From NCBI GenBank assembly GCA_028821195.1, contig JAPPHB010000080.1:62001-126000 (forward strand): a stretch of DNA of 64,000 nt, given 5' to 3'. A program made the position numbers and the translations under genes. This DNA comes from Gammaproteobacteria bacterium (GTDB lineage Bacteria > Gemmatimonadota > Gemmatimonadetes > Longimicrobiales > Gaopeijiaceae). Each line of letters opens with the position of its first letter. Within the stretch, counting starts at the first letter, position 1. This document shows positions 29,963 through 42,540 of the stretch, piece after piece. The notes under the pieces are model-generated. The model was not told where the DNA came from. It made no database searches and saw only the letters and a program-made list of their open reading frames with translations.

Positions 29963-31476
29963 AGGATCATCCCGGCCACGGTCGCCGTCATGAAGGCGGC
30001 GAGTGCCCCCCCGACCATCGCCCGCAGCCCGATGCGCGAGAGGTCCTGCCGGCGTGAAGGCGCCAGTCCGCCGATGCCGCCGAGCTGGATGGCGATGGAG
30101 GAGAAGTTGGCGAAGCCGCACAGCGCGTAGGTGGCGATCACCACCGACCGGGGATGCAGCGTGGAATCCTCCCCGAGCAGGCCCGCCAACTCGACGTAGG
30201 CCACGAACTCGTTGAGCGCCGTCTTGATCCCCATCAGCGAACCCACCTCCACCGCGTCGGCCCAGGGCACTCCCATGAGCCAGGCCAGCGGCGCCAGAGC
30301 CAGCCCCAGCACGGACTGCAGGGTGAGGTCGGGCAGGCCGACCAGCCCGCCGGCCCACCCCATCAGCCCGTTGATCAGATAGACGAGCGCCACGAAGGCG
30401 AGCAGCATGGCTCCAACGTTGAGGGCGAGGCGAAGCCCGTCGCCGGCCCCCCGCGCCGCCGCGTCGATGACGTTCACGTCCGGCTTTTCGACTTGCGTGA
30501 CCAGGCGGCCCGCGGTTTCGGGCTCCCCGTCCTCCGGGTACATGAGCTTGGCCATCATCAGCGCCGCCGGGGCGGACATGACCGACGCCGCCATCAAGTG
30601 TCCGGCGATGTCCGGGAAATAGGAGATGAGGAAGCCGACGTACGCCGCCATCACCCCGCCCGCAACCGTCGCGAAGCCGGCGGTCATCACGGCGTTCAGC
30701 TCCGACATCGTCATCTTCTCGACGAAGGGCTTGATGAGGAGCGGCGCCTCGGTCTGACCCACGAAGATATTGCCGGCCGCGGACAGTGTCTCGGCCCCCG
30801 AGGTGCGCATGGTGCGCTGCATGACCCAGGCCATCCCCCGCACCACGAACTGCATCACCCCCAGGTGATACAGCACCGTCATGAGGGAGGCCAGGAAGAT
30901 GATCGTGGGCAGCACGGTGAAGGCGACGTATGCCCCCGGATTGGCGACCTGTCCGGGGATCGGGTTGAACTCGCCGTTGCCGGGCTCGCCGGTGCCGATG
31001 GGGATGTTGTTGTCGACCAGGTTGCCGAAGATGAAGCGCGCTCCCTCGAGCGTGTACCCGAGCAGCCCCACCACCACCGTGTTGGCCCCCTGGAAGATCG
31101 CCAGCCCGACGGCGGTCTTGAGGATGAAGAAGGCGAAGACCAGCTGGAGCGAGACCCCCCAGGCCACGACTCGCCACGGGATGGCGGCCCGGTTGACGCT
31201 GAAGACCCACGCGAGCCCGCCCAGCGCCAGCATGCCCAGGAGCGATCTCAGGCGCCCGGGAAACGAGGTGTCCAGTCCCTCCGAGGCGATCGATATCCCG
31301 AGTCCCGGACCCTGCTGGACCGTGGCCGCCGCCGCCGCCGCCGGCACGTCCTCTGCCCCGCCCGCGCCCGGCGAGGCAGCGGCCAGGCCGGCTCCGACAA
31401 GAAGCAGGCACACCACCCACAGTATCCGGAGCGCGGGTCCGGGAACGGCTCGAGGTCCGGCAGACGGCCGGGTCAT
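29959..31476 (-). CDS. CNT-family (NupC) concentrative nucleoside transporter
   Basis: A 505-residue inner-membrane symporter. The start MTRPSAGPRA is chosen from family length; the track start is 35 codons longer. An N-terminal signal-like helix and a low-complexity Ala-rich stretch precede the CNT core. The core contains GNIFVGQTEAPLLIKPF, which binds the nucleoside, and GIKTALNEFVAY, ALCGFANFSSIAIQLGGIG. It is directly coupled to a purine-nucleoside phosphorylase, so uptake and cleavage of nucleosides are joined. Driving ion is not evident. Confidence 0.92.
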   Translation of the reverse strand: MTRPSAGPRAVPGPALRILWVVCLLLVGAGLAAASPGAGGAEDVPAAAAAATVQQGPGLGISIASEGLDTSFPGRLRSLLGMLALGGLAWVFSVNRAAIPWRVVAWGVSLQLVFAFFILKTAVGLAIFQGANTVVVGLLGYTLEGARFIFGNLVDNNIPIGTGEPGNGEFNPIPGQVANPGAYVAFTVLPTIIFLASLMTVLYHLGVMQFVVRGMAWVMQRTMRTSGAETLSAAGNIFVGQTEAPLLIKPFVEKMTMSELNAVMTAGFATVAGGVMAAYVGFLISYFPDIAGHLMAASVMSAPAALMMAKLMYPEDGEPETAGRLVTQVEKPDVNVIDAAARGAGDGLRLALNVGAMLLAFVALVYLINGLMGWAGGLVGLPDLTLQSVLGLALAPLAWLMGVPWADAVEVGSLMGIKTALNEFVAYVELAGLLGEDSTLHPRSVVIATYALCGFANFSSIAIQLGGIGGLAPSRRQDLSRIGLRAMVGGALAAFMTATVAGMIL

Positions 31477-31643
31477 GGGGCCACCCGGGCGTCGGAAACG
31501 GTCGCGGCGACGGAGGAGTCCGGACGGCGGGAGACGGAAGGCGTGGAAGGCATGGTGGATCCGTGAGCTGTTTCGTGGCATAACGCGCAGGGGTCGAGGC
31601 TCATGATAACCCGACTGCCCGAAAACCGCCTGACCGGGCTGGG

Positions 31644-31665
31644 AAGTCTGCCATTTTGTCAGGTC
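31644..31665. repeat. Palindromic box, copy 1, upstream of dnaK
   Basis: The core CTGCCATTTTGTCAG (31648-31662) is an inverted repeat of CTGnCA around TTT. The whole 22-base unit recurs exactly 31 bases downstream, about three helical turns away, which suits cooperative binding on one face of the DNA. The dnaK start is about 120 bases further on. The binding protein is unknown to me. Confidence 0.8.
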
Positions 31666-31674
31666 CTGGCGGAA

Positions 31675-31696
31675 AAGTCTGCCATTTTGTCAGGTC
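31675..31696. repeat. Palindromic box, copy 2, upstream of dnaK
   Basis: An exact second copy of the 22-base unit, with core CTGCCATTTTGTCAG at 31679-31693. It lies 87 bases upstream of the dnaK ATG, in the range of an operator overlapping or just upstream of the promoter. A related core occurs at 44672-44690. Confidence 0.8.
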
Positions 31697-31782
31697 TCCG
31701 GCCCGGTACGGGGGCACGAACGTTGCTCCAGACCCGGCGACACCCCGTAAACCGGGGACTCACAACCATCCAAGGAGCACAG

Positions 31783-33711
<1,929 letters not shown>

Positions 33712-33726
33712 GCCCTCCGGCGACTC

Positions 33727-33740
33727 CGCGGCGCGCCGCG
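33727..33740. repeat. 14-base perfect palindrome after dnaK
   Basis: CGCGGCGCGCCGCG lies 15 bases after the dnaK stop and could fold as a GC-only hairpin. It has no T run, so it is not a standard intrinsic terminator. It may still help end the dnaK transcript before the Do-type protease gene. Confidence 0.4.
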
Positions 33741-33888
33741 CGGGACCATGTCCCCGCCGGGACAACTCTGGCGCGGCGCGGCGCATCGAAAGGGCGCACA
33801 CGGACAACGAGAAACCGGTGGCGCGGGGATGGGTAGCAGCAGTCAGCATCCCTCGCGCCGGCTGCAGCGATACCACAGGAGGCCAGGC

Positions 33889-35418
33889 ATGTTCGATCCC
33901 CTGAGAATCAAGATGAGAGTGCTCTTCTACGTCGCCCTCGCGTTCCTGGTCGGCGTGGGCCTCGCCTCGGGGATGGGATGGACGCAGGACGCGGTCGCAA
34001 CCCCCGCGATCTCGGTGGCCCCCCAGGTGCCCGTGGAGTCGGTTCAGCCGGCGCGCGACCTGAGCGAATCCTTCGTTCGAGTGGCCGAGGTGGTCACGCC
34101 CGCGGTCGTGAGCATCACGACCCGCCGCATGGTGCGGTCGGCCGCCAACGACCCCTTCCGCAACTGGTTCGAGACGCCGGACCCGGAGCCGCGCGCCGGC
34201 AGCGGCAGTGGATTCCTGGTCTCGGACGACGGGTACATCCTGACCAACAACCACGTGGTGGAGGACGCCGACGAGATTACGGTCCAGCTGGAGGACCGGC
34301 GCACCTTCGAGGCGACGCTGATCGGCGGTGACCCCACCACCGACGTCGCGGTGATCAAGGTGGACGGAAGCGATCTGCCGACGCTCAGCCTGGGCGACTC
34401 CGACGGAGTCCGAGTGGGAGAGTGGGTGCTGGCGGTGGGCAACCCGGGGTTCCGGTCGGCCGGGGGACCGACTTCCTTCAACCACACGGTGACCGCCGGC
34501 ATCGTCAGCTTCAAGGGTCGGCCGCTGGGCATCATCGGCAACGAGCTGCGCAACGACCCCGAGTCCCAGGACGCCGCCCAGTACGCGATCGAGGACTTCA
34601 TCCAGACCGACGCGGTCATCAACCCCGGCAATTCCGGGGGCCCCATGGTCAACCTCGACGGGCAGGTGATCGGCATCAATTCCGCGATCGCCAGCGGGGA
34701 CGGCTACTACCAGGGATACGGCTTCGCGATTCCGATCAGCCTTGCCCACAGGGTGATGGAGGATCTCATCGAATACCGCGCGGTGCGGCGCGCCTTCCTG
34801 GGCGTGCAGATCGGGCCGGTGGGACCCGAGGACGCCGAAGTCTACCAGCTGCCCGAGGTGAGCGGCGCGCTGGTTCAGGACGTCACCGGCACGCCGGCCG
34901 AGGAAGCGGGGCTGCAGCCGCAGGACGTGATCGTCGCCATCGACGACGACCCCGTCGGCTACTCGAACCAGTTGCAGCAGCTGGTAGCGCGCAAGCGGCC
35001 GGGAGACCGGGTGAGCATCGCATATTACCGCGATGGCCAGCGGCAGGAGACGGAGGTTCAGCTGGGTGAGTCTCCGCTCAACGAAACCGCCACCGCGGCT
35101 GCGCCCGAGCCGACGACGCGTGCCGAGGAGAGGCTGGGAATCGAGGTTTTGGACAACAGCCCGGAGGTGGCCCGGCGAAACCAGTTCCGCATCGACGAGG
35201 GCGTGCTCATCAGCGGCGTCACCCGCATGGGTCCCGCCGCCCGGCGCGGCGTCCGGGCCGGCGAGCTGCTGGTAGGCATCAACCGGCGGCAGGTGGAGTC
35301 CGCGGACGAAGTCACGGAGTTGCTGGCCGAGGTGGAGCCCGGCGAAATCGTCACGCTGGTCCTGGCCAATCCGATGAACGGCAGGCAGCGCTTCATCAAC
35401 ATCCGCATGCCGGAGTGA
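33889..35418 (+). CDS. Do/DegP-type periplasmic serine protease with two PDZ domains
   Basis: The ATG at 33889 has AGGAGG 6 bases upstream, giving 509 residues; the track start is 47 codons upstream. An N-terminal signal or anchor (RVLFYVALAFLVGVGLASGM) precedes the trypsin-like domain. The catalytic triad is visible: His in LTNNHVV, Asp in PTTDVAVIKVD, Ser in NPGNSGGPMVN. Two PDZ domains follow (VRRAFLGVQIGPVGPEDAEV and RIDEGVLISGVTRMGPAARR), separated by an Ala/Pro linker. It degrades or refolds envelope proteins. DnaK upstream fits a stress role. Confidence 0.93.
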   Translation: MFDPLRIKMRVLFYVALAFLVGVGLASGMGWTQDAVATPAISVAPQVPVESVQPARDLSESFVRVAEVVTPAVVSITTRRMVRSAANDPFRNWFETPDPEPRAGSGSGFLVSDDGYILTNNHVVEDADEITVQLEDRRTFEATLIGGDPTTDVAVIKVDGSDLPTLSLGDSDGVRVGEWVLAVGNPGFRSAGGPTSFNHTVTAGIVSFKGRPLGIIGNELRNDPESQDAAQYAIEDFIQTDAVINPGNSGGPMVNLDGQVIGINSAIASGDGYYQGYGFAIPISLAHRVMEDLIEYRAVRRAFLGVQIGPVGPEDAEVYQLPEVSGALVQDVTGTPAEEAGLQPQDVIVAIDDDPVGYSNQLQQLVARKRPGDRVSIAYYRDGQRQETEVQLGESPLNETATAAAPEPTTRAEERLGIEVLDNSPEVARRNQFRIDEGVLISGVTRMGPAARRGVRAGELLVGINRRQVESADEVTELLAEVEPGEIVTLVLANPMNGRQRFINIRMPE

Positions 35419-35498
35419 CCGGTTCCAGGGGAACCGCTAAGTTTGTACCAGCTTCGGGGATGCCGCGGAGGAGAACTCCGCCCGGACCCGGGCTTTCC

Positions 35499-35581
35499 GC
35501 GAAAGTGGCGGAACTGGTAGACGCGCGGGATTTAGGATCCCGTGGCCCCGGGCCGTGGGGGTTCGAGTCCCCCCTTTCGCA
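35499..35581 (+). tRNA. tRNA-Leu (anticodon UAG)
   Basis: An 83-base cloverleaf. The acceptor stem GCGAAAG pairs perfectly with CTTTCGC, followed by discriminator A. The anticodon stem CGGGA/TCCCG holds the loop TTTAGGA, giving anticodon TAG, which reads CUA/CUN leucine codons. A long variable arm (GGCCCCGGGCC region) and the T-arm GGGGG-TTCGAGT-CCCCC mark a class II leucine tRNA. The 3' CCA is not encoded (next bases TCC), so it must be added enzymatically. Confidence 0.95.
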
Positions 35582-35649
35582 TCCTGTCCGCGGAGTCGCA
35601 CTTCGCTCGCCGAAGCGAACCCTGACACAGCCATGACGAGCCTCGACCC

Positions 35650-36912
35650 TTGACCATCGATCCCACGCGCCTGCGCGTATCCGTCACCGAAGGCGAACGC
35701 TGGCGGCGCGACCTCGCCATAACCGTTCCCGCCGACATCGTCGGGCGCGAGCGAGCGCGCGTAATGGGCAGCGTTTCGGGCCGGGCACGCATGCCCGGCT
35801 TCCGCAAGGGCAGGATTCCGGCGAGGGTGCTCGAGCAGCGCTACGGAGCCGCCGTCGAGCAGGAAACGCTGGAGACGCTCCTGAACGAGGCGACCCGGGC
35901 GGCCATCCGGAGCGAGCAGCTGCGGCCCATCAGCGATCCCGAAGTGGGCGCGGTGCGGAGCGAACCGGGCGAGGATCTCTTCTTCGAGATCTCGTTCGAT
36001 GTCGAGCCCCGGATCGAGATCGAGCGCAGCGGCGGGTTCGTGGTGGAGAGGCCGGCGGTGGAGGTCGGTGACGCGGAAGTCGACGCGGTCCTGCTACGCC
36101 TGCGCCAGCAGAACGGCGCCTGGCGTCCGCTGGAGGGCGGGTTCCCGGACGCGGGCAACGCGGTCGGGGTGAACATCCTGCAACTGGACCGCGAGGACGC
36201 CGAAGCGAGGGACTACGAGTTCATTCTGGGCGAGGGCGACGCGATTCCGGATGTGGAGCGCGCAATCGAGCAACTGGAAGTGGGAACGGAGGGAGACTTC
36301 GTGGTCCGGTTCCCCGACGACTTTCCCAACGAGGAGCGGCGGGGCGAGGAAGAGCACCTGCGCATCCGGCTCGTCAGCCGAAAGGTTCTCGACCTTCCGG
36401 AACTGGACGACGACTTCGCGGCCAGCCTTGACTTCACAAGCCTCGACGATCTCCAGGACAAGGTCCGGGCGGACCTGGAGCAGAACGCCGCAGGCCAGGC
36501 GGAACAGGTGGTCCGGGCACGCCTCATGGAGTTTGTCCTGGAGGCGAACGCCTTCGACGCGCCCGGCTCCATGGTCGACCGGTACCTGGAGGCGGTGGCC
36601 GGCGAAGGACCCGAGGACACGCCGCCCGAGAAGGTGGAGGAGATGAAGGCCGCCATCCGTCCGCGCGCGGAGAGGGCGGTTCGCACCATGCTGGCGGTGG
36701 AGAGCCTGGCCCGGGCCAACGACCTGGTCGCCAGCCCGCTCGAGGTGTCGGAGCGGGTCGACGAGATCGCGCGCAGGAACGCCGTGCAGCCGGAGACGGT
36801 GGAGGCCCAGCTGCGCCGGAACGGGCGCATGGAGTCGCTGGAGCGAGAGATCACCGAAGGGAAGGTGTTCGAATTCCTGAAGCAGCAGTCCGAGATCATC
36901 CAGGCCGGCTGA
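35650..36912 (+). CDS. tig: Trigger factor (ribosome-bound chaperone / prolyl isomerase)
   Basis: A 420-residue three-domain protein. The N-terminal ribosome-binding domain carries the signature MPGFRKGRIPARVLEQRYG (about 48-66). An FKBP-like PPIase region (NAVGVNILQLDRED to EEHLRIRLVSRKVLDLPELDDDFA) and a C-terminal helical arm complete it. The start appears to be TTG at 35650 with no strong ribosome site. A 6-codon ORF (ATG 35633) ends in TGA overlapping that TTG. clpP follows after 27 bases, giving the widespread tig-clpP-clpX order. Confidence 0.92.
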   Translation: MTIDPTRLRVSVTEGERWRRDLAITVPADIVGRERARVMGSVSGRARMPGFRKGRIPARVLEQRYGAAVEQETLETLLNEATRAAIRSEQLRPISDPEVGAVRSEPGEDLFFEISFDVEPRIEIERSGGFVVERPAVEVGDAEVDAVLLRLRQQNGAWRPLEGGFPDAGNAVGVNILQLDREDAEARDYEFILGEGDAIPDVERAIEQLEVGTEGDFVVRFPDDFPNEERRGEEEHLRIRLVSRKVLDLPELDDDFAASLDFTSLDDLQDKVRADLEQNAAGQAEQVVRARLMEFVLEANAFDAPGSMVDRYLEAVAGEGPEDTPPEKVEEMKAAIRPRAERAVRTMLAVESLARANDLVASPLEVSERVDEIARRNAVQPETVEAQLRRNGRMESLEREITEGKVFEFLKQQSEIIQAG

Positions 36913-36939
36913 GCCGGACCAACGGAGAACGAAAACCCC

Positions 36940-37560
36940 ATGCCTATTTTTCCTCCGTACGTCATCGAGCGGACGAGCCGCGGAGAACGAAGCTACGACA
37001 TCTTCAGCCGCCTGCTGATGGACCGGATCGTCTTCCTGGGCTCACATATCGACGACAATGTGGCCAATGTCATTCTGGCTCAGCTGCTCTTTCTGGACGC
37101 GGAGGATCCCGAGCGGGACATCTATCTTTACATCAATTCACCCGGCGGGAGCGTCTATGCCGGACTCGCCATTTTCGACACCATGCAGCACCTGCGGGCA
37201 CCGGTCTCCACCTACTGCGTGGGCATGGCGGCTTCGATGGCCGCGATCCTGGTGGCCGCGGGAGCGCCCGGCAAGCGCAGCGCCCTGCCCAACTCGCGCA
37301 TCATGATCCACCAGCCCTCCACGGGGGCGCAGGGCACCGCGTCAGACATCGAGATCGCCGCCCGCGAGGTGCTCGACATTCGTGAGCGGCTCAACGGCAT
37401 CCTCGCCGACTGCACCGGGCAGCCGATGGACAAGATCGCGCAGGACGTGGACCGCGACCGCTTCATGAGCCCCGACGAGGCGCGCGAATACGGCCTGATC
37501 GACCGGGTGCTGGTGGGCCGGGAAGAAGACGCCGCCAGGGACGTGCGTCTTGAGGAATAG
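36940..37560 (+). CDS. clpP: ATP-dependent Clp protease proteolytic subunit
   Basis: A 206-residue serine peptidase forming the ClpXP core. The family start [22 protein letters not shown] is intact. The catalytic Ser is in [15 protein letters not shown], which differs slightly from the common GQAASMGA. The His is in RIMIHQPS and the Asp lies in the [12 protein letters not shown] region. Oligomerisation motif [12 protein letters not shown] is present. It is followed by clpX after about 100 bases. Confidence 0.97.
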   Translation: MPIFPPYVIERTSRGERSYDIFSRLLMDRIVFLGSHIDDNVANVILAQLLFLDAEDPERDIYLYINSPGGSVYAGLAIFDTMQHLRAPVSTYCVGMAASMAAILVAAGAPGKRSALPNSRIMIHQPSTGAQGTASDIEIAAREVLDIRERLNGILADCTGQPMDKIAQDVDRDRFMSPDEAREYGLIDRVLVGREEDAARDVRLEE

Positions 37561-37663
37561 CAGCCCGTGGATGAATCCACGCCAGCACCGAGAGCGGCGA
37601 GGCGCCCGACCGGCAAGGCGCCCTGAAGGCCGCATGGCAGCACCCGCATAGCCGAGCAAAGCC

Positions 37664-38917
37664 GTGCCCACGACCAGCGACAAGTTCCCCCGCTGCAGCT
37701 TCTGCGGAAAGACCAAGGACTCCGTCAAGAAGTTCATCTCCGGGCCTCAGGTCTACATCTGCAACGAGTGCATCTCGCTCTGTAACGAGATTCTCGCGGA
37801 AGAGGAGGAGCGCGAGGCGGTGTCCGTGGTGGTGCCCACCATGGTACCCGCGGAGGTCAAGGCAGCCCTCGACCAGTACGTCATCGGGCAGGAGGAGGCC
37901 AAGAGGGCACTCGCCGTCGCCGTCTACAACCACTACAAGCGCGTCAACCACCAGGGGCAGATCGACGACGTCGAGATCGACAAGGCGAACATCCTCCTGG
38001 TCGGGCCCACGGGCGTGGGCAAGACGCTGCTGGCGCAGACGCTCGCGCGCATCCTCAAGGTGCCCTTCACCATCGCCGACGCCACCACGCTGACCGAGGC
38101 GGGCTATGTGGGCGAGGACGTCGAGAACATCCTGGTGCGCCTGCTTCAGGCCAGCGACTTCAACATCACGGCCTGCGAGCGCGGGATCGTCTACGTCGAC
38201 GAACTGGACAAGATCGCGCGCAAGTCGGAGAACCCGTCGATCACCCGGGACGTCTCGGGCGAGGGTGTGCAGCAGGCGCTGCTGAAGATCCTCGAAGGCA
38301 CCGTTGCCAGCGTGCCCCCCCAGGGCGGACGCAAGCATCCCCAGCAGGAGTACCTGCAGGTCGATACCCGCAACATCCTGTTCATCTGCGGCGGCGCCTT
38401 CGACGGGCTGGAGGAAATCGTCGAGCAGCGCATCGGCCAGCGGCGCATCGGCTTCGGCAAGAGCTCCCCGGAAGGCACCGGCGACTACCGCAACCGCGAC
38501 GATCTGGTCAGGCTGGTCGAGCCCGAGGATCTGCAGCGCTACGGGCTCATCCCCGAGCTGGTGGGGCGGCTGCCGGTCTCGGTAGGCCTCTCGGAACTCG
38601 ACGAGGACGACCTGGTGCGCATCCTCGAGGAGCCCAGGAACGCCCTGGTCAAGCAGTACCGAAAGATGTTCGAGCTGGAGGGCGTGGGGATCACCTTCGA
38701 TCGCCAGGCACTGCGCGAAGTGGCGAATAAGGCTGCCGACCGGGGCACGGGAGCGCGAGGGCTGAGGGCGGTGCTCGAGGAAGTGATGCAGGACGTGATG
38801 TTCGAGGTGCCGTCGCGGCACGACGTGCGCGAGATTGTGATCACAGTCGAATCGGTCATCTCGGGGACCCCTCCCCTGCTGGTGCTCGAAGGGGAGCGGC
38901 AGAAGAAGGAGGCCTGA
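37664..38917 (+). CDS. clpX: Clp protease ATP-binding subunit ClpX
   Basis: The 417-residue unfoldase that feeds ClpP. The start is GTG at 37664. The N-terminal zinc-binding domain has CSFCGK and CNECISLC. The AAA+ core shows Walker [29 protein letters not shown] for Walker B, and the arginine-finger region [17 protein letters not shown]. The tripeptide loop that contacts ClpP is IGFG (RRIGFGKSS). engB lies 20 bases downstream; a lon gene, common at this position, is missing. Confidence 0.97.
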   Translation: MPTTSDKFPRCSFCGKTKDSVKKFISGPQVYICNECISLCNEILAEEEEREAVSVVVPTMVPAEVKAALDQYVIGQEEAKRALAVAVYNHYKRVNHQGQIDDVEIDKANILLVGPTGVGKTLLAQTLARILKVPFTIADATTLTEAGYVGEDVENILVRLLQASDFNITACERGIVYVDELDKIARKSENPSITRDVSGEGVQQALLKILEGTVASVPPQGGRKHPQQEYLQVDTRNILFICGGAFDGLEEIVEQRIGQRRIGFGKSSPEGTGDYRNRDDLVRLVEPEDLQRYGLIPELVGRLPVSVGLSELDEDDLVRILEEPRNALVKQYRKMFELEGVGITFDRQALREVANKAADRGTGARGLRAVLEEVMQDVMFEVPSRHDVREIVITVESVISGTPPLLVLEGERQKKEA

Positions 38918-38937
38918 GGAAGCACCCGCGAGAACCC

Positions 38938-39534
38938 ATGATCATTCGCAGCGTCGAGTTCGCGGGCAGCCACGTCGATCCCGGCGTGTCGATCGCGCCC
39001 GAGCTGCCCCACGTCGCCTTCTGGGGCCGCTCCAACGTGGGCAAGTCATCGCTCATCAACCTCCTCCTCCGGCGCACGCGCAAGAAGGTGGCGCGCGTGT
39101 CGGCGCGCCCGGGGAAGACCCAGACCCTCAACTTCTACATCGTCAACCACCGCTTCGTGCTGGTCGATCTTCCGGGCTTCGGCTACGCGAAGGTGTCGCG
39201 CACGCTGCGCGAGAGTTGGCAGCGGCTGGTGCGCGACTACCTGAAGCGAAGTCGCGAGCTGGCCGGGGTGGTGCTCCTGATCGACGCCCGCCGCGATGCG
39301 GCGCCCGCGGACCTCGCCGCGGTCGAGTTGCTGGGTGAGGTCGGCTTGCCCGCCCTGATCGTAGTCACCAAGATCGACAAGACGCGAAAGAGCGCCCGGG
39401 AGCAGCGGATCGCGCGCCTGCGCGAGCAGCTTGCGGTGTCGAGGGACCAGTTGGTGGTGTCGTCCGCGCGCACCGGCGAGGGGCGGGACGAGCTCCTGGG
39501 CGCGATCGGGGGTCTGCTGGACGCCGGCGGCTGA
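38938..39534 (+). CDS. engB: Ribosome biogenesis GTPase YsxC/EngB
   Basis: A 198-residue GTPase needed for large ribosomal subunit assembly. The G motifs are G1 GRSNVGKSSL, G2 around SARPGKTQT, G3 DLPGFGYAKV, G4 VTKIDK and G5 VSSARTGEG. The N-terminal AGSHVDPGVSIAPELPHVAF strand is typical. It closes the tig-clpP-clpX run. Confidence 0.95.
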   Translation: MIIRSVEFAGSHVDPGVSIAPELPHVAFWGRSNVGKSSLINLLLRRTRKKVARVSARPGKTQTLNFYIVNHRFVLVDLPGFGYAKVSRTLRESWQRLVRDYLKRSRELAGVVLLIDARRDAAPADLAAVELLGEVGLPALIVVTKIDKTRKSAREQRIARLREQLAVSRDQLVVSSARTGEGRDELLGAIGGLLDAGG

Positions 39535-39584
39535 GGTCCGCGGCGGGCGGACGGCCACATGGGCCCAGGGCAGGAGGACGATCC

Positions 39585-40199
39585 ATGCGCGACCAGGATT
39601 TCTTGACCATCGCCCACCGCTGGATCCTGGCGCTGGCGTGCCTTGTCGTGCCAGCGGCGTCGGCCGCCGCGCAGGAGCCCGAGGAGGAGGACCTGGTTCC
39701 GGCCGGGTTCGGGACCCTGCTGCAGGACGAGGTCTCGCTCTCGCTCCGCTCCCAGGATCTGCTGATCAAGGCCACCCCGCTGGCCGAGGAGGTGACGCGG
39801 CTCACGGCACCCGACACCCACGCCCGCCTCTCGGCGCTGGCCGCCGCACACCGCGAGACGCTCGAATTCCAGACGCGGTCGACCGACCCGGTGCTCTTCC
39901 TGGTTTCGGTGTTCAGCTACCAGCCCGACGTCACCTACCAGCCCGAAGACATCAACATCGTCAACCAGGGAATTCGCGAACGGCCGCTGGCCATTCAGGC
40001 GATCACCCCGGGATGGGGCGTGCAGCGGCTGGACCAGCAGGAAACGCAGATGGCGATCTACGCCTTCAGCCCCTTCATCAACCTCGACCTCGACCTCGAG
40101 ATCGAGTACAGGGACGCGCGCAACGCCGGCTGGCAGCGGATTCTGACCGTGCTGGAAGCCGAGCGCGCGAAGGTGCGGGCGCGGGCGGGAGGCTGGTAG
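39585..40199 (+). CDS. Secreted protein of unknown function
   Basis: A 204-residue protein with a good ribosome site (AGGAGG about 7 bases before the ATG) and a signal peptide (HRWILALACLVVPAASAAAQ). No cysteine or membrane segment remains in the mature part. It contains an acidic start (EPEEEDL), conserved-looking SLRSQDLLIKATPLAEEV, and a C-terminal region of strands (INLDLDLEIEYRDARN). I do not recognise the family. It follows engB by 50 bases and is convergent with the sigma-54 activator, so its operon ties are uncertain. Confidence 0.75.
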   Translation: MRDQDFLTIAHRWILALACLVVPAASAAAQEPEEEDLVPAGFGTLLQDEVSLSLRSQDLLIKATPLAEEVTRLTAPDTHARLSALAAAHRETLEFQTRSTDPVLFLVSVFSYQPDVTYQPEDINIVNQGIRERPLAIQAITPGWGVQRLDQQETQMAIYAFSPFINLDLDLEIEYRDARNAGWQRILTVLEAERAKVRARAGGW

Positions 40200-40215
40200 C
40201 CCGGGCGCTGCGGCG

Positions 40216-41987
<1,772 letters not shown>

Positions 41988-41991
<4 letters not shown>

Positions 41992-42521
41992 GGGGCAGCG
42001 GAGGTGCGTGGGGCGTGCGAGACGGAGGTGCCGCGCGAGAGCTCGACGGCGTGCTCGAGAACGGGATCGAGGACATCGAGCCCGTCGCGCACGCCGCCGG
42101 TGCTGCCGGGGAAGTTGACGATCACGGTCCCCCCGCGGAACCCGGCCACGCCCCGCGACAGGTTCGAGTAGGGGGTCTTGAGCGCGCCCCGCGCCCGGAG
42201 AGCCTCGGCGAGGCCCGGAGCCTCCCCGTCGAGCACCGCCAGGGTGGCCTCGGGGGTGACATCGCGGGCTGTGAAGCCGGTTCCCCCGGTGGTAAGGATG
42301 ACGTGCGCGTCCAGGCGGTCGGACCAGTCGAGGAGCACCGGCACGATGGCGGCGGTCTCGTCCGGGACGACCGTGCGCGCGACCACCTCGTACCCGCGCG
42401 CCCGGCACCACGACTCGATGGCGTCCCCGCTGGTGTCGGCGCGCTCACCCCGGACACCGAGGTCGCTGGCCGTCAGGATGGCCACGGTCAGGGGGCGGGG
42501 GGTTGTCGGTTCGCGGGTCAC
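41988..42521 (-). CDS. Molybdenum cofactor biosynthesis protein MoaB/MogA
   Basis: A 177-residue MoCF-fold protein that adenylates molybdopterin or inserts molybdate. The start is GTG at 42521 with GGAGG 9 bases upstream; the track ORF starts 26 codons too early. Motifs are VAILTASDLGVRGERADTSG, ILTTGGTGFTARDVTPEAT and VIVNFPGSTGGVRDGLDVL. It lies 19 bases after gcvT and overlaps the activator gene. No other molybdenum genes are in the window, so MoaB and MogA are not separated. Confidence 0.87.
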
Positions 42522-42540
42522 GTCAGGGGCCTCCGTGCGG

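Larger units (their letters stand above)
31477..31782. promoter_or_regulatory. 306-base divergent region upstream of dnaK
   Basis: No gene is seen. It holds the promoter of dnaK (plus) and of the nucleoside transporter (minus). Distinct structure is a pair of 22-base direct repeats with palindromic cores (31644-31696). A small CCCCG/CGGGG hairpin at 31743-31757 lies just before the AAGGAG ribosome site. The CIRCE element expected for HrcA control is absent. Confidence 0.6.

Noticed and set aside
31477-31782. CIRCE operator upstream of dnaK
   Set aside because: No TTAGCACTC-N9-GAGTGCTAA-like inverted repeat is present; the repeats seen have a different sequence and a 3-base centre.
33730-33890. 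Upstream extension of the Do-type protease to 33748
   Set aside because: The added 47 residues are basic and unconserved in appearance, while the ATG at 33889 has a strong AGGAGG and gives a proper signal peptide.
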